From assembly GCF_014189535.1 (NCBI RefSeq), contig NZ_CP050307.1:372001-436000 (forward strand): a DNA stretch of 64,000 nucleotides. Reading direction: 5' to 3'. This document shows, piece after piece, positions 25,992-34,614 of the stretch; the stretch's first letter is position 1, and every line of letters starts with the position of its first letter. Below the pieces are notes generated by a model. It saw nothing but the letters and a program-made list of their open reading frames with translations, was not told the origin of the DNA and made no database searches. A program made the position numbers and the translations under genes. The stretch comes from Rhizobium lusitanum (GTDB lineage: Bacteria > Pseudomonadota > Alphaproteobacteria > Rhizobiales > Rhizobiaceae).

Positions 25992-27392
25992 GACAGCTAT
26001 CGGCGTGGACATTGGCGGCACGAATATTCGTGCCGCTCTCGTCTCCGATCGAGGCGAGATTCTGAAGAAGCTATCGGATCGGACACCCACCGAGCCCTTG
26101 CAGGTGGTCGAACGCGTCGTGGCGATGGTCGAAGCGCTTGATGTGACGGGAGCAGCCGGTATCGGTGTTGGCATTCCCGGTCGTGTCGATGCGGCCAGCC
26201 GCACGATCCTTTCGGGCGGTATCCTCAATCTGGCCGGCATCGACTTTGCCGATCGACTGGAGACGCGCCTCGGCAAGCGGGTCGTCATCGAGAATGATTG
26301 CAACATGGCGCTCATCGCCGAAATGCGCGTCGGCGGCGCCAAGGGATACCAGAGCGTCGCGATGCTGACGATCGGAACGGGTATCGGCGGCGCCGTCGCC
26401 CATAATGGCAGCATCTATCACGGCCATATGACGGCCGGGCAGCTGGGCCATATCTCCGTGCTGCAGGATGGTCCGCTTTGTGCATGCGGGCGGCGCGGCT
26501 GCGTGGAGACCTTTAGCTCGGGAACGGCACTGCGTCGTCACATGAACGAGGCCGGCCTCTCGGCCACGTCCATCAGCGAGATTTTCGAAATGGCCGCCGA
26601 GGGAAATGGCACGGCGATGGCGGTCTTGCGCGCATGGGCATCCCCCTGCGCACGGCGCTCGACAATATCGCGGCCACGATGGATCCGGACGTCATCTTGT
26701 TGGGAGGGGGGCTCGGCTGCGACGCGGCGCGCGCCCTTGCCGATCTTCCGGCGGTGGCGCCATGGTTCCGGCCGACGATCCTGCCCGCGAAACTCGGGGA
26801 CGACGCCGGCGTCATCGGCGCGGCCTTGTCGACTTTCGATGTGGGCGCGGCCGCAGAAAAACGTGTCGTGCTCGTCAACGGCGTTCCGGCTTCGGGAAAG
26901 AGCCGGCTCGCAAAATCGCTGTCGCAACGCACCGGTTGGCCGATCCTTTCCCTCGACGGCATCAAGAATCCTTTCCTAGAGCACATCGGCCCCGTCGACC
27001 GGGATTTCAACCGGACCTTGGGAAAGGCGAGCTACCAGGCGATCTGGTCGTTCATCCGCGAGGCACCGGCCGGGTCCACTTTTATCGTCGACGCATGGTT
27101 CGGCTTTCAGCCAAAGGCGTTGCTTGAAACCTATATCCGAGACGCCGGTGTCGATCGTGTCGTGGAGCTTTGGTGCAAGGTGCCCGGCGCGGTTGCCGCG
27201 GAACGCTACGCCAGCCGGCTCAAAGACAGGCTGCCGGGTCATCCGGGAGCCGAATATGTCGCGGAGTTGGCGGTGCTTGCCGATCGCGCCGAGCCTATGG
27301 CGTGCGGCGCGCTGAGGACGGTCGACCAGACAAAGGAACCGGACATGGACAGCATAATGGCCTGGATTTCAGAGGTGTTTGGCCAGGCATGA
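25984..27392 (+). pseudogene. ROK kinase fused to a P-loop kinase domain, interrupted by a one-base frameshift
   Basis: Frame 25984-26640 encodes a ROK N-terminus (VDIGGTNIRAALVSD, LTIGTGIGGAVAH, CACGRRGCVETFSSG). From about 26636 the similarity moves to another frame, which runs to 27392: IPLRTALDNIAATMDPDV and ILLGGGLG finish the ROK fold, then LVNGVPASGKSRLAKSL opens a P-loop kinase domain (26880-26903) with DGIKNPF and RYASRL downstream. One extra G in the GGG run at 26636-26638 would join them into about 470 residues reading AWGIPLRTAL. Either a sequencing error or a real inactivation. If real, only a ROK fragment with a 331-residue frame is made. Confidence 0.8.
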
Positions 27393-27397
27393 AAGTA

Positions 27398-27414
27398 GCC
27401 GCCGCCCCGGCGGC
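27398..27414 (+). terminator. Short G+C-rich hairpin after the kinase
   Basis: GCCGCC (27398-27403) and GGCGGC (27409-27414) pair perfectly over a 5-base loop, six bases after the kinase stop. No run of T follows, so it may only stabilise the end of the message or act as a weak terminator before the Rbs-type transporter genes. Confidence 0.35.
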
Positions 27415-27547
27415 AGATGAAAGCTTGATATGACTTCAAACCGTCGCCCAACGCAGTGTTGGCGGCGAAGTGTATCGCTTTGCCGATCCTCCAGATTGGT
27501 AAAGTATTTCAAATAGATGACGGAAATTCGTTGCAGAAAAATATTAC

Positions 27548-27576
27548 TTGACGGCCCGCTATAAGCCACTGATTAT
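27548..27576 (+). promoter_or_regulatory. Probable sigma-70-type promoter of the Rbs-type transporter operon
   Basis: TTGACG (27548-27553) and GATTAT (27571-27576) are 17 bases apart, 48 bases before the ATG of the binding protein. A good ribosome site (GGGAGG) lies in the leader. The match suggests separate transcription of the transporter from the aldolase/kinase genes. Confidence 0.55.
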
Positions 27577-27623
27577 CCATTCCGCCGGACAAGGGAGATG
27601 TTCGGCTTTCAAGGGAGGAAATT

Positions 27624-28613
27624 ATGGAACGACGTTCATTTCTAAAGGCGAGTGCCGTGGCGACGCTTGCCACCGGCGTTGCAGCCGTTGCCGGCGGCGC
27701 CAAGGCGCAGGACAAGAAGTTTACCATCGCCCTCATTCCGGGTCTGACGACGGATGCTTTCTACATCACCATGCGCAAGGGCGCCGAGGCTGCGGCCAAG
27801 GCTGTGGGCGCGACGCTGGTGTTTCAGGGCGCACCGGATTTCAATCCGGTCACGCAGGTTCCGGTTCTCGACGCGATCATTGCCAAGAAGCCTGACGCGA
27901 TCCTGATTGCGCCGACCGACAAGGATCAATTGGTCCAGCCGCTGAAGAAGGCGGCGGATGCGGGTATCCCGGTCATCACCGTCGATACATTCATCGGAAG
28001 CGGCGTCTACCAGACCGGCAGCGGCGATGCCGATTTTCCGCTTTCCTACATCGCCTCGGATAACCTGCTCGGTGGCGCAATTGCCGCTCGCGCGCTGGCC
28101 AAGGCCGTCGGCGAAAAGGGCAAGGTTTACGTTTCGAACGTCAAGCCCGGCATCTCGACCACCGACCAGCGCGAGCAGGGTTTCAAGGAAGAGATGAAGA
28201 AATTTCCGAACATCACCGTTCTCGACACGCAGTATAATGACGACGATGCCAACAAGGCGGCGTCGCAGCTGCAGGCTGTCTTTGCCCGCAACTCGGACCT
28301 CGACGGCGTTTTCGGCGCCAACCTGTTTTCCGCTCTCGGTGCCGCGAACGGCGTCCAGCAAGCGGGCCAGACGGGGAAGATCCGCGTCGTCGCCTTCGAT
28401 GCGCCGACCACGATCGTCGACAACATCAATTCCGGACTCGTTGATCTGGCGATTGCCCAGCACCCGGCCGAAATCGGTTATTTCGGCGTGATGGCGGCCT
28501 ATGCCCATCTGACTGGCAACTCGATCCCGACTGCGATCGGCACCGGCTTTACGGTCATCGACAAATCGAACGTCGCCGACAAGAACGTCGCAAAGTTCAT
28601 CTACTCCGACTAA
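27624..28613 (+). CDS. Sugar ABC transporter substrate-binding protein (RbsB type)
   Basis: The product is 329 residues. It begins MERRSFLKASAVATLA, a clear twin-arginine (RRSFLK) signal, with likely cleavage after GAKAQ. The mature protein is a periplasmic-binding fold of the ribose/galactose group (ALIPGLTTDAFYITMRKGAE; AFDAPTTIVDNI). Tat export would mean folding before transport, which is uncommon but known among rhizobial sugar binders. It precedes an RbsC permease and a single-domain RbsA ATPase. Confidence 0.93.
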   Translation: MERRSFLKASAVATLATGVAAVAGGAKAQDKKFTIALIPGLTTDAFYITMRKGAEAAAKAVGATLVFQGAPDFNPVTQVPVLDAIIAKKPDAILIAPTDKDQLVQPLKKAADAGIPVITVDTFIGSGVYQTGSGDADFPLSYIASDNLLGGAIAARALAKAVGEKGKVYVSNVKPGISTTDQREQGFKEEMKKFPNITVLDTQYNDDDANKAASQLQAVFARNSDLDGVFGANLFSALGAANGVQQAGQTGKIRVVAFDAPTTIVDNINSGLVDLAIAQHPAEIGYFGVMAAYAHLTGNSIPTAIGTGFTVIDKSNVADKNVAKFIYSD

Positions 28614-28626
28614 TCGGATGAAGTCC

Positions 28627-28651
28627 GTGCCTCGTCCAAGGGACGGGGCAC
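28627..28651 (+). repeat. Intra-operon hairpin after the RbsB-type gene
   Basis: GTGCCTCGTCC (28627-28637) pairs with GGACGGGGCAC (28641-28651) over 11 bp, with one G-U pair and a 3-base loop. It starts 14 bases after the binding-protein stop and is not followed by T residues. It is likely to protect the binding-protein message or to reduce read-through into the permease, as with the hairpin at 3787. Confidence 0.65.
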
Positions 28652-28678
28652 GTCTCTGATCATAATGGAGGGAATGGC

Positions 28679-29785
28679 GTGACGACTTCTGTACGTCCTC
28701 GCTCGGGTTTGGATTCATCCATGGCTATCGAAGATACCGAGGTCCGCAAGGCGGACCAGCATGTGGCGCCACAGGCGGACCACGGCGATCAGGCAAAAAC
28801 CATCGTCAACTATATCGCACAATTGCGCGCGTGGCTGTTCCTTGCCGCGCTGATCGTGACGTTCGAGATCTGGGCGCGCATCGATTTCGGTGGCACCTTT
28901 ATCGGCTCATCCTTCAACTGGCAGTCGGTCGCGGTCTTTGCCGTGGCGCCGCTTTTGCTGGCGATCGGCCAGACCTTCGTCATCATATCCGGCGGCATCG
29001 ACCTTTCGACCGGCTTCATCATGGGTCTTGCGGCGGTCGTCGCGGCCCATATCACCAATATCGCCGGTCTCTACATGCCGCTGCCGATGGCGATGGTGCT
29101 CGGCATTCTCGTCGCGATGCTTGCCGCCACCGTGCCCGGCTTCATCAACGGCCTCTTGATTTCCCGCCTCAAGGTTCCGCCCTTCATCGGTACGCTCGGC
29201 ATGTTCGGCGTCGCCCGTGGCACGGCCTTTCTGCTTGCGGGAGGCACCACCGTTCCGGTCAAGAATTCCTATTTCGCGGAGCTTGGCAATGGCCGCTTTT
29301 ATGGCGTGCCCTATCTCGTCATTGTCGCCTTTATCTTCGTGCTGATCATGCACTACCTGCTGAGCCAGACACGCTTCGGTCAGCACAATTATGCAATCGG
29401 CGCCAATGCACAGGCGGCGCGCCGCGCCGGCATCAACATCAAGTCCCATCTGCTGCGGCTCTACATGCTCTCGGCGGTCTGCGCCGGTCTCGGCGGCGCG
29501 CTCTATGCCGCCCGCTTCACGGCCGGTGCTGCCCAGGCGGGTGAGCCGTTGCTGCTCGATAGCGTCGCTGCGGTGGTCATCGGCGGCGCCAGCCTGTTCG
29601 GCGGTTCGGGAACGATCATCGGCACGGTCGCCGGGGCGCTCGTCATTGCCGTCATCCAGTACGGTTTGGTTTTCATGAATGTCGAGCCCTTCTGGCAGTT
29701 CATTGCCGTCGGCGTCGTCATCATCATTTCGGTGCTTATCGATCAGGCGCAGCGCCGGTTCAGCGGAGCAAAACAGGATGAATAG
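28679..29785 (+). CDS. ABC transporter permease (RbsC type)
   Basis: The product has 368 residues, with an unusually long polar N-terminus (about 45 residues) before the first membrane segment, then 8-9 hydrophobic segments. ISGGIDLSTGFIMGLAAVV and GINIKSHLLRLYMLSAVCAG are characteristic of ribose/inositol-type permeases, as is IGGASLFGGSGTIIGTVAGAL. The GTG start has GGAGGGA upstream. Its end overlaps the ATPase start by 8 bases. Confidence 0.93.
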   Translation: MTTSVRPRSGLDSSMAIEDTEVRKADQHVAPQADHGDQAKTIVNYIAQLRAWLFLAALIVTFEIWARIDFGGTFIGSSFNWQSVAVFAVAPLLLAIGQTFVIISGGIDLSTGFIMGLAAVVAAHITNIAGLYMPLPMAMVLGILVAMLAATVPGFINGLLISRLKVPPFIGTLGMFGVARGTAFLLAGGTTVPVKNSYFAELGNGRFYGVPYLVIVAFIFVLIMHYLLSQTRFGQHNYAIGANAQAARRAGINIKSHLLRLYMLSAVCAGLGGALYAARFTAGAAQAGEPLLLDSVAAVVIGGASLFGGSGTIIGTVAGALVIAVIQYGLVFMNVEPFWQFIAVGVVIIISVLIDQAQRRFSGAKQDE

Positions 29786-30524
29786 CGCAACGCCCCTTCT
29801 CGAAGTCCGCAACCTCTCGCGCTATTTCGGTGCCGTCCATGCCCTGGACAATTGCTCCCTGGTCGTCCATCCCGGCGAAGTCGTCGCGCTGGCCGGAGAC
29901 AATGGCGCGGGCAAGACGACGATGATCAAGGCGATCTCGGGCGTCTATCCGCCGACATCAGGCGAAATCTTGATCGAAGGAAAGCCCGTTACCTTCTCCT
30001 CGCCGCAGGATGCGCGGGAAAAGGGGATCGAGACGATCTATCAGGATCTGGCGCTTGCCGACAATCTGACGATCGGCGCCAATATCTTCCTTGGCCGCGA
30101 GCCGATGAAGAAGCTCTTCGGCTTTTTGCCGGTCATCGACCGGAAGGCGATGGCGGAGGCTGCGCGGGCGACGATGGCGCAGCTCGATTTCCATGTGAAA
30201 AGGCTCGACGCGCCGGTCAGCAACTTCTCCGGCGGCCAGCGTCAGGCGGTGGCGATCGGACGCGCGGTTTATTGGAACGCCCGTATCCTGATCATGGACG
30301 AGCCGACCGCAGCCCTTGGCGTTCCGGAGCAGCGCAAGGTCGTGGCGCTGATCAAGTCGCTGAAAGCACAGGGACGCGGGGTGGTCTTCATCTCGCATAA
30401 TCTGCAGGACATCTTCGCCGTCTCCGACCGCATCGTCGTCCTTCGCCGAGGCATCGTTGCGGGAGAGCGTAAGATCAGCGAAACCACGCATGAGGAAGTC
30501 GTCAAGCTGATGATCGGCGGCTAG
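29778..30524 (+). CDS. ABC transporter ATP-binding protein, single-domain RbsA/XylG type
   Basis: From ATG 29778 the product is 248 residues and has one ATPase domain, whereas most RbsA proteins have two. Walker A is AGDNGAGKTTMIK, the signature FSGGQRQAVAIGRA and Walker B LIMDEPTAALG. Single-domain forms accompany FrcA/fructose-like importers of rhizobia and would act as a homodimer. It is the last gene of the transporter operon and is convergent with the GntR gene 21 bases away. Confidence 0.92.
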   Translation: MNSATPLLEVRNLSRYFGAVHALDNCSLVVHPGEVVALAGDNGAGKTTMIKAISGVYPPTSGEILIEGKPVTFSSPQDAREKGIETIYQDLALADNLTIGANIFLGREPMKKLFGFLPVIDRKAMAEAARATMAQLDFHVKRLDAPVSNFSGGQRQAVAIGRAVYWNARILIMDEPTAALGVPEQRKVVALIKSLKAQGRGVVFISHNLQDIFAVSDRIVVLRRGIVAGERKISETTHEEVVKLMIGG

Positions 30525-30545
30525 GCACGTCGATCATCACCACGC

Positions 30546-31223
30546 TCAGGCGACGCCCAGATGTTGGCGGGTGAAGGCGATCAGGCTTTCTATATGCAGA
30601 GCGACGGCGTCGCGGGTCTGCCCCGCGTCGGCGCGTTCCACGGCCTCGATGATGACAAGATGCTCGGTGGAATCGGGTTTCAGGCGGTCCTTCAGGCGGT
30701 CGATCTCGAACAGGCGCGTGGTGGCGCGCAGCTCTCGCAGCACCTTCGCCATCACCGCATTTCCGCAGTGATCGATGATCAGATTATGCAGGTTGTCGTC
30801 GGATACCCAGTGCGCGTCGGTGTGATAGGCGGTCGCGTCGAGAAGCTCGTGAATTTCGCGCCGCACGGCGATCAATTGCCGGCGCGGAATATTGGGGATC
30901 GCCAGCACGGCGGCCTCGGGCTCGATCAGCAGTCGCAGCCGCAGGCTTTGCAGATATTCACCGATATCCACCTGGCGCACGACGTAGTTGCGGCCATCGC
31001 CCTTGCGCACCAGGCCTTCGCCTTCCAGCCGCTGCAGGGCCTCCCGCAACGGGGTGCGGGAAATGCCGAGGGTTTCGGCGAGCCTTGCCTCGACGATGAC
31101 CTGTCCGCCTTTCAGCCTGCGATGGCGAATCATGTCGGAAACGGCTTTGTAGGTCAGCGAGGCAAGATTGTGCTGCCCCCCCGTGGACGATGACGTAGCC
31201 GGCATGATTGAAATATCTGTCAC
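30546..31223 (-). CDS. GntR-family transcriptional regulator (FCD type)
   Basis: The product is 225 residues from GTG 31223, which has GAGG just upstream; ATG 31205 is an alternative. The winged helix includes RLAETLGISRTPLREALQRLEGEGLV and the C-terminus is an FCD domain with ligand/metal residues such as the His in DDNLHNLII and the HLVIIEAVERAD segment. It is divergent from a second GntR regulator, sharing a 110-base control region. Its target may be either that neighbour's operon or the transporter genes with which it converges. Confidence 0.88.
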   Translation of the reverse strand: MTDISIMPATSSSTGGQHNLASLTYKAVSDMIRHRRLKGGQVIVEARLAETLGISRTPLREALQRLEGEGLVRKGDGRNYVVRQVDIGEYLQSLRLRLLIEPEAAVLAIPNIPRRQLIAVRREIHELLDATAYHTDAHWVSDDNLHNLIIDHCGNAVMAKVLRELRATTRLFEIDRLKDRLKPDSTEHLVIIEAVERADAGQTRDAVALHIESLIAFTRQHLGVA

Positions 31224-31333
31224 CCTTACCTCATTTCCCGTGCTGCCCGTATCCCGCGCGACAACGCACTTTCTTCATACACGCCGCTGCTACATATGAT
31301 AGCCGATCTCGTAAAGAACCTGAAAGAGGGCCT

Positions 31334-31981
31334 ATGGACGATCGCTTGAATGATGCTGGGGATGCAAGTCTTGCCGAGGAAACCTATCGGTTTCTCCTGG
31401 CCGATATCCTGTCCGCCCGGCTTGCCGGTGGATCTGTGGTGCAGCAGAGACGACTGGCAACCAAGCATGCGGTGTCTCGTTCTCCGATGCGCCATGCACT
31501 CGGCCGCCTTGAAGGGGAGGGGCTGCTGGTCCGCAACGATAAGGGAGTGCTTTGCGTCCGGGTCATAACGCTGAAGGATTATCTCGACAGTCTGGCGATG
31601 AGGCTATTGCTTGAGCCGAGCGCCGCTGCTTTGGCGGCTCCGCATATGGCCGAGGACGAATTGATGTCGCTGTCGGCAACGCTCGATGCGATCGAGGCCG
31701 AGCCGGATCCGGACCCGGAACTCGTTTGGCAGTTTGACGATGCGCTGCATACACTCATCGCCGCAGCGAGCGGCAATTCCTTCATGGCAGCGACGATCGG
31801 TGAGATGCGGCGTTATACGACGATCTTCGAAAGACAGATGGCCGTGGTCCGCGCAAAGCCCGGCGTTGCCGAGCATCGGGCAATCCTGGTCGCGCTTTCG
31901 GCCCATGAATCCGATGCTGCGCGCCAGGCCATGGCCCGCCATCTTGAAGCCGTTCGACAGGGCGTTCTGACGAATTACTGA
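31334..31981 (+). CDS. GntR-family transcriptional regulator (FCD type)
   Basis: Starting at ATG 31334, with AGAGGG upstream, the product is 215 residues. The DNA-binding part has RLATKHAVSRSPMRHALGRL and the FCD part has WQFDDALHTLIAAASGN and the AEHRAILVAL motif. It is the gene next to the amino-acid-type importer at 32093, separated by a 111-base leader with its own promoter, and is the most likely regulator of the 32093-40115 operon. Confidence 0.87.
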   Translation: MDDRLNDAGDASLAEETYRFLLADILSARLAGGSVVQQRRLATKHAVSRSPMRHALGRLEGEGLLVRNDKGVLCVRVITLKDYLDSLAMRLLLEPSAAALAAPHMAEDELMSLSATLDAIEAEPDPDPELVWQFDDALHTLIAAASGNSFMAATIGEMRRYTTIFERQMAVVRAKPGVAEHRAILVALSAHESDAARQAMARHLEAVRQGVLTNY

Positions 31982-32000
31982 GGGGCCGTCGCAGCAGCTC

Positions 32001-32028
32001 TTGCATCAGGGATAAAATTTTGTATAAA
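32001..32028 (+). promoter_or_regulatory. Probable promoter of the hydantoinase/oxidase operon
   Basis: TTGCAT (32001-32006) and TATAAA (32023-32028) are separated by 16 bases, 65 bases before the binding-protein ATG. The -10 box sits in TTTTGTATAAAA (32019-32030), whose outer arms are complementary, so a GntR-type operator may overlap it. Confidence 0.5.
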
Positions 32029-32092
32029 AGTGGGATCCCAGATGAATGCAAACTTTGGGACGCCAATAAGAAAACCAGCTCCAGAGGTCATC

Positions 32093-32929
32093 ATGCTCCG
32101 AATTCAATTGTCCCGCGGCGTCCTCGCCGCATCGTTCCTAGCCCTGACAACATCCTTCGCTCTCGCTCAATCCTGCACGCCAAAGGTCGCTGCCGGCGAA
32201 TTGATCACGCCCGGCAAGCTCACCATGTCGACCAATCCGACATTGCCGCCCTTGCAGTTCATCGACTCCAGCGGTGACCTGAAGGGCATGCGCGTCGAGC
32301 TCGGTACGGAGATCGCCAAGCGTCTCTGCCTTGAGCCGGAATATATTCGCATCGAGTTCTCCGCGATGGTGCCGGGCCTGCAGGCCGGCCGTTGGGACAT
32401 GATCAACACCGGCATCTTCTTCACCGAGGAACGCGCCAAGATCATGCAGATGATCCCCTATGAGGATCAGGCGATCAGCGTTTCGATCGCGCCGAAATCC
32501 GACAAGAAGGTTGCCAGTAAAGACGATCTGGATGGCATGACGATCGGCGTCGAGATTGGCGGCTTCGAAGAAACCAAGACACGCCTGCTCGACAAGGAAT
32601 TGCGCGATGCCGGCAAGAAGGGCCTGACGATCCAGACCTTCGACAATTTCGCGCTTGCCTATCAGGCCCTGCGTGCCGGCCAAGTCGACGGCGTGGTGTC
32701 GATCGATGCCGTCGCCAAGGACTATGATGCGCGTGGCGACTTCAAGCGTGCTCTGAGCGGTCTCTATCCCGCACCGGTCGCCGTTGCCTTCAAGAGCCCG
32801 GCGCTTGCTGACGCGGTATCGGCGACGCTCAAGGAGATGAAGGCCGACGGATCGCTGAAGGCGCTGTTCGACAAGTACGGATTGCCTATGGTGTCCGGAG
32901 ATTATTCCGTGAAGGGTCCCGGCCGCTGA
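32093..32929 (+). CDS. Amino-acid-type ABC transporter substrate-binding protein (family 3)
   Basis: The start at 32093 is supported by AGAGG upstream and by the Sec signal peptide it gives (MLRIQLSRGVLAASFLALTT, cleavage near ALA-Q). The 278-residue product is SBP_bac_3: STNPTLPPLQFIDSSGDLKG, then GMRVELGTEIAKRL, and DDLDGMTIGVEIGG. It would bind a small amino acid or a relative of one in the periplasm. It heads an operon in which the permease and the ATPase are separated by enzyme genes. Confidence 0.9.
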   Translation: MLRIQLSRGVLAASFLALTTSFALAQSCTPKVAAGELITPGKLTMSTNPTLPPLQFIDSSGDLKGMRVELGTEIAKRLCLEPEYIRIEFSAMVPGLQAGRWDMINTGIFFTEERAKIMQMIPYEDQAISVSIAPKSDKKVASKDDLDGMTIGVEIGGFEETKTRLLDKELRDAGKKGLTIQTFDNFALAYQALRAGQVDGVVSIDAVAKDYDARGDFKRALSGLYPAPVAVAFKSPALADAVSATLKEMKADGSLKALFDKYGLPMVSGDYSVKGPGR

Positions 32930-33001
32930 TCGGCTTGATCGGTCCATCGGAATGGCGATGCGCGGCGCCGCCGCGCTCGTCTTGAGCAGAAAGTTACGTT
33001 C

Positions 33002-33697
33002 ATGACGCTTTGGAGCTGGCCGGGTTTCTTCGGATACCTGTTTAATCCCTTCATCCTCGGTGGGGTCTTCACGACCATCTGGCTGACCGTCGTGTCGCTG
33101 ACGGCGGGCCTTATCCTCGGATTTGTCCTTGCCCTGATGCGGCGATCACCGTTCCGCTTGGCCAAGATCCTCGCCAAGATCTATATCTGGCTGTTTCGCG
33201 GCACGCCGTTGCTCGTCCAGCTTATCGCCCTCTACACGGCGCTGCCGCAGTTCGGCATTCGCTTCACTGTGATCGAGGCGGCCTTGATCGGGCTCGCGCT
33301 CAACGAAGCTGCCTATCTTGCGGAAATCATCCGGGCCGGCATCGAGGCTGTTCCGGAAGGGCAGGCCCGCGCCGCCCGGGCGCTGGGGATGACGGAACGG
33401 CAGATCATGCGCCACATCGTCATGCCGCAAGCCTTCAAGGTGATCATTCCGCCGCTCGGAAACTCCGTCAACGGCCTGTTGAAGACGACCTCCGTGACCT
33501 CGGTCATTTCCATGGAGGAGCTTCTGCGGCGCACCCAGGTGCTCATCCAGGAACATTTCATGGTGCTGGAGCTCTTCGCGGTGGCCGCCATTTACTACCT
33601 TCTTCTGACCACGCTCTGGGATTTCGTCCAGAACCATATCGAGAAGCGCTTCGGTCAAGCCACCAACTCCCGGCTTTCCATCACCGAGAAGCGCTAG
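33002..33697 (+). CDS. Amino-acid ABC transporter permease (HisM/GlnP type)
   Basis: The product is 231 residues with the polar-amino-acid permease pattern: a first helix with FTTIWLTVVSLTAG, then IWLFRGTPLLVQL, and the EAA loop GQARAARALGMTERQIMRHI. Only one permease gene is present, so it probably works as a homodimer. It is followed 16 bases later by the DapA-family gene. Confidence 0.92.
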   Translation: MTLWSWPGFFGYLFNPFILGGVFTTIWLTVVSLTAGLILGFVLALMRRSPFRLAKILAKIYIWLFRGTPLLVQLIALYTALPQFGIRFTVIEAALIGLALNEAAYLAEIIRAGIEAVPEGQARAARALGMTERQIMRHIVMPQAFKVIIPPLGNSVNGLLKTTSVTSVISMEELLRRTQVLIQEHFMVLELFAVAAIYYLLLTTLWDFVQNHIEKRFGQATNSRLSITEKR

Positions 33698-33713
33698 AAC
33701 CAGGATATCTGAC

Positions 33714-34604
33714 ATGACTAGGAAGTTTCGCGGTGTCTATACCGTGATGATCACGCCGTTGGATGCAGACGGCGCCGTGGACCTGAAGGCGCTGGCTGCC
33801 TTCACCGACTGGCAGGTGCGCGAGGGCATTCACGGCCTCATCCCGCTTGGGTCGACCGGCGAGTTCCTGTCGCTGAGCGAAGAGGAACGCGATGGCGTGG
33901 CAAGGACGGTCATCGAGACCGTTGCCGGCCGTGTTCCGGTACTGATCGGCACCGGCGCGGAGGATACGCGCGAATGCGTCCGTCTGAGCCAAAAGGCGGA
34001 AGCCATGGGCGCCGATGGCGTCATGATCATTCCGCCCTTCTATTCCACGCCGACGGATGACGAACTCGTTCATCATTACCGCACTATTGCATCGGCGATT
34101 TCCATTCCGATCATGGTCTATAACAACCCGGCGACGGCCAATGTGGATCTGAAGCCGGAGCTGGTGAAGCGTATCGCGGAGATCAAGGGTTGCGATTATA
34201 TCAAGGAATCGACCCTCGAAGTGACGCGGGTGCGTGATATCATTCGTCTGGCGGGCGAAAATATGACTGTCTTCGGCGGCATTCTCGGCTTTGAATCCTT
34301 CGTGATGGGAGCGGAAGGCTGGGTGGCCGTTGCTTCGAACGTGGCGCCGGGGCCGATGGTCCGCATTTTCGAACTCGCTGCCGATGAGAAGAAGACCGAT
34401 GAGGCGCGCGCTCTTTATCTGAAGTGGCTGCCGGTCATCCAGGCGGTTGGCGGGCAGGCCTATGTCGCCGGGTCGAAGGCTCTGCTGACGCATATGGGCT
34501 TTGCCGCCGGAACGCCACGGCCGCCGCGCCTGCCGCTGCCGCCCGAGCAGGATGCCGCCATGAAAAAGCTGGTTTCGGACTTTGGTCTGACGTTCAGCGC
34601 CTGA
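33714..34604 (+). CDS. DapA-family aldolase/deaminase (dihydrodipicolinate synthase-like)
   Basis: The product has 296 residues. GSTGE at 46-50 binds the keto-acid carboxylate, Tyr136 lies in VYNNP and Lys164 in YIKES is the Schiff-base lysine, so the catalytic set is complete. Besides lysine biosynthesis the family includes sugar-acid aldolases and the pyrroline-4-hydroxy-2-carboxylate deaminase of hydroxyproline breakdown. Beside a fused D-amino-acid-oxidase-type enzyme, an imine/enamine-processing role fits better than biosynthesis, but it is not proven. Confidence 0.85.
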   Translation: MTRKFRGVYTVMITPLDADGAVDLKALAAFTDWQVREGIHGLIPLGSTGEFLSLSEEERDGVARTVIETVAGRVPVLIGTGAEDTRECVRLSQKAEAMGADGVMIIPPFYSTPTDDELVHHYRTIASAISIPIMVYNNPATANVDLKPELVKRIAEIKGCDYIKESTLEVTRVRDIIRLAGENMTVFGGILGFESFVMGAEGWVAVASNVAPGPMVRIFELAADEKKTDEARALYLKWLPVIQAVGGQAYVAGSKALLTHMGFAAGTPRPPRLPLPPEQDAAMKKLVSDFGLTFSA

Positions 34605-34614
34605 GGATCGAGCA

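Noticed and set aside
27445..27463. Imperfect stem around GCCCAAC/GTTGGC before the Rbs-type operon
   Set aside because: Only about five clean base pairs with a bulge and no T run, so it is too weak to call a terminator.
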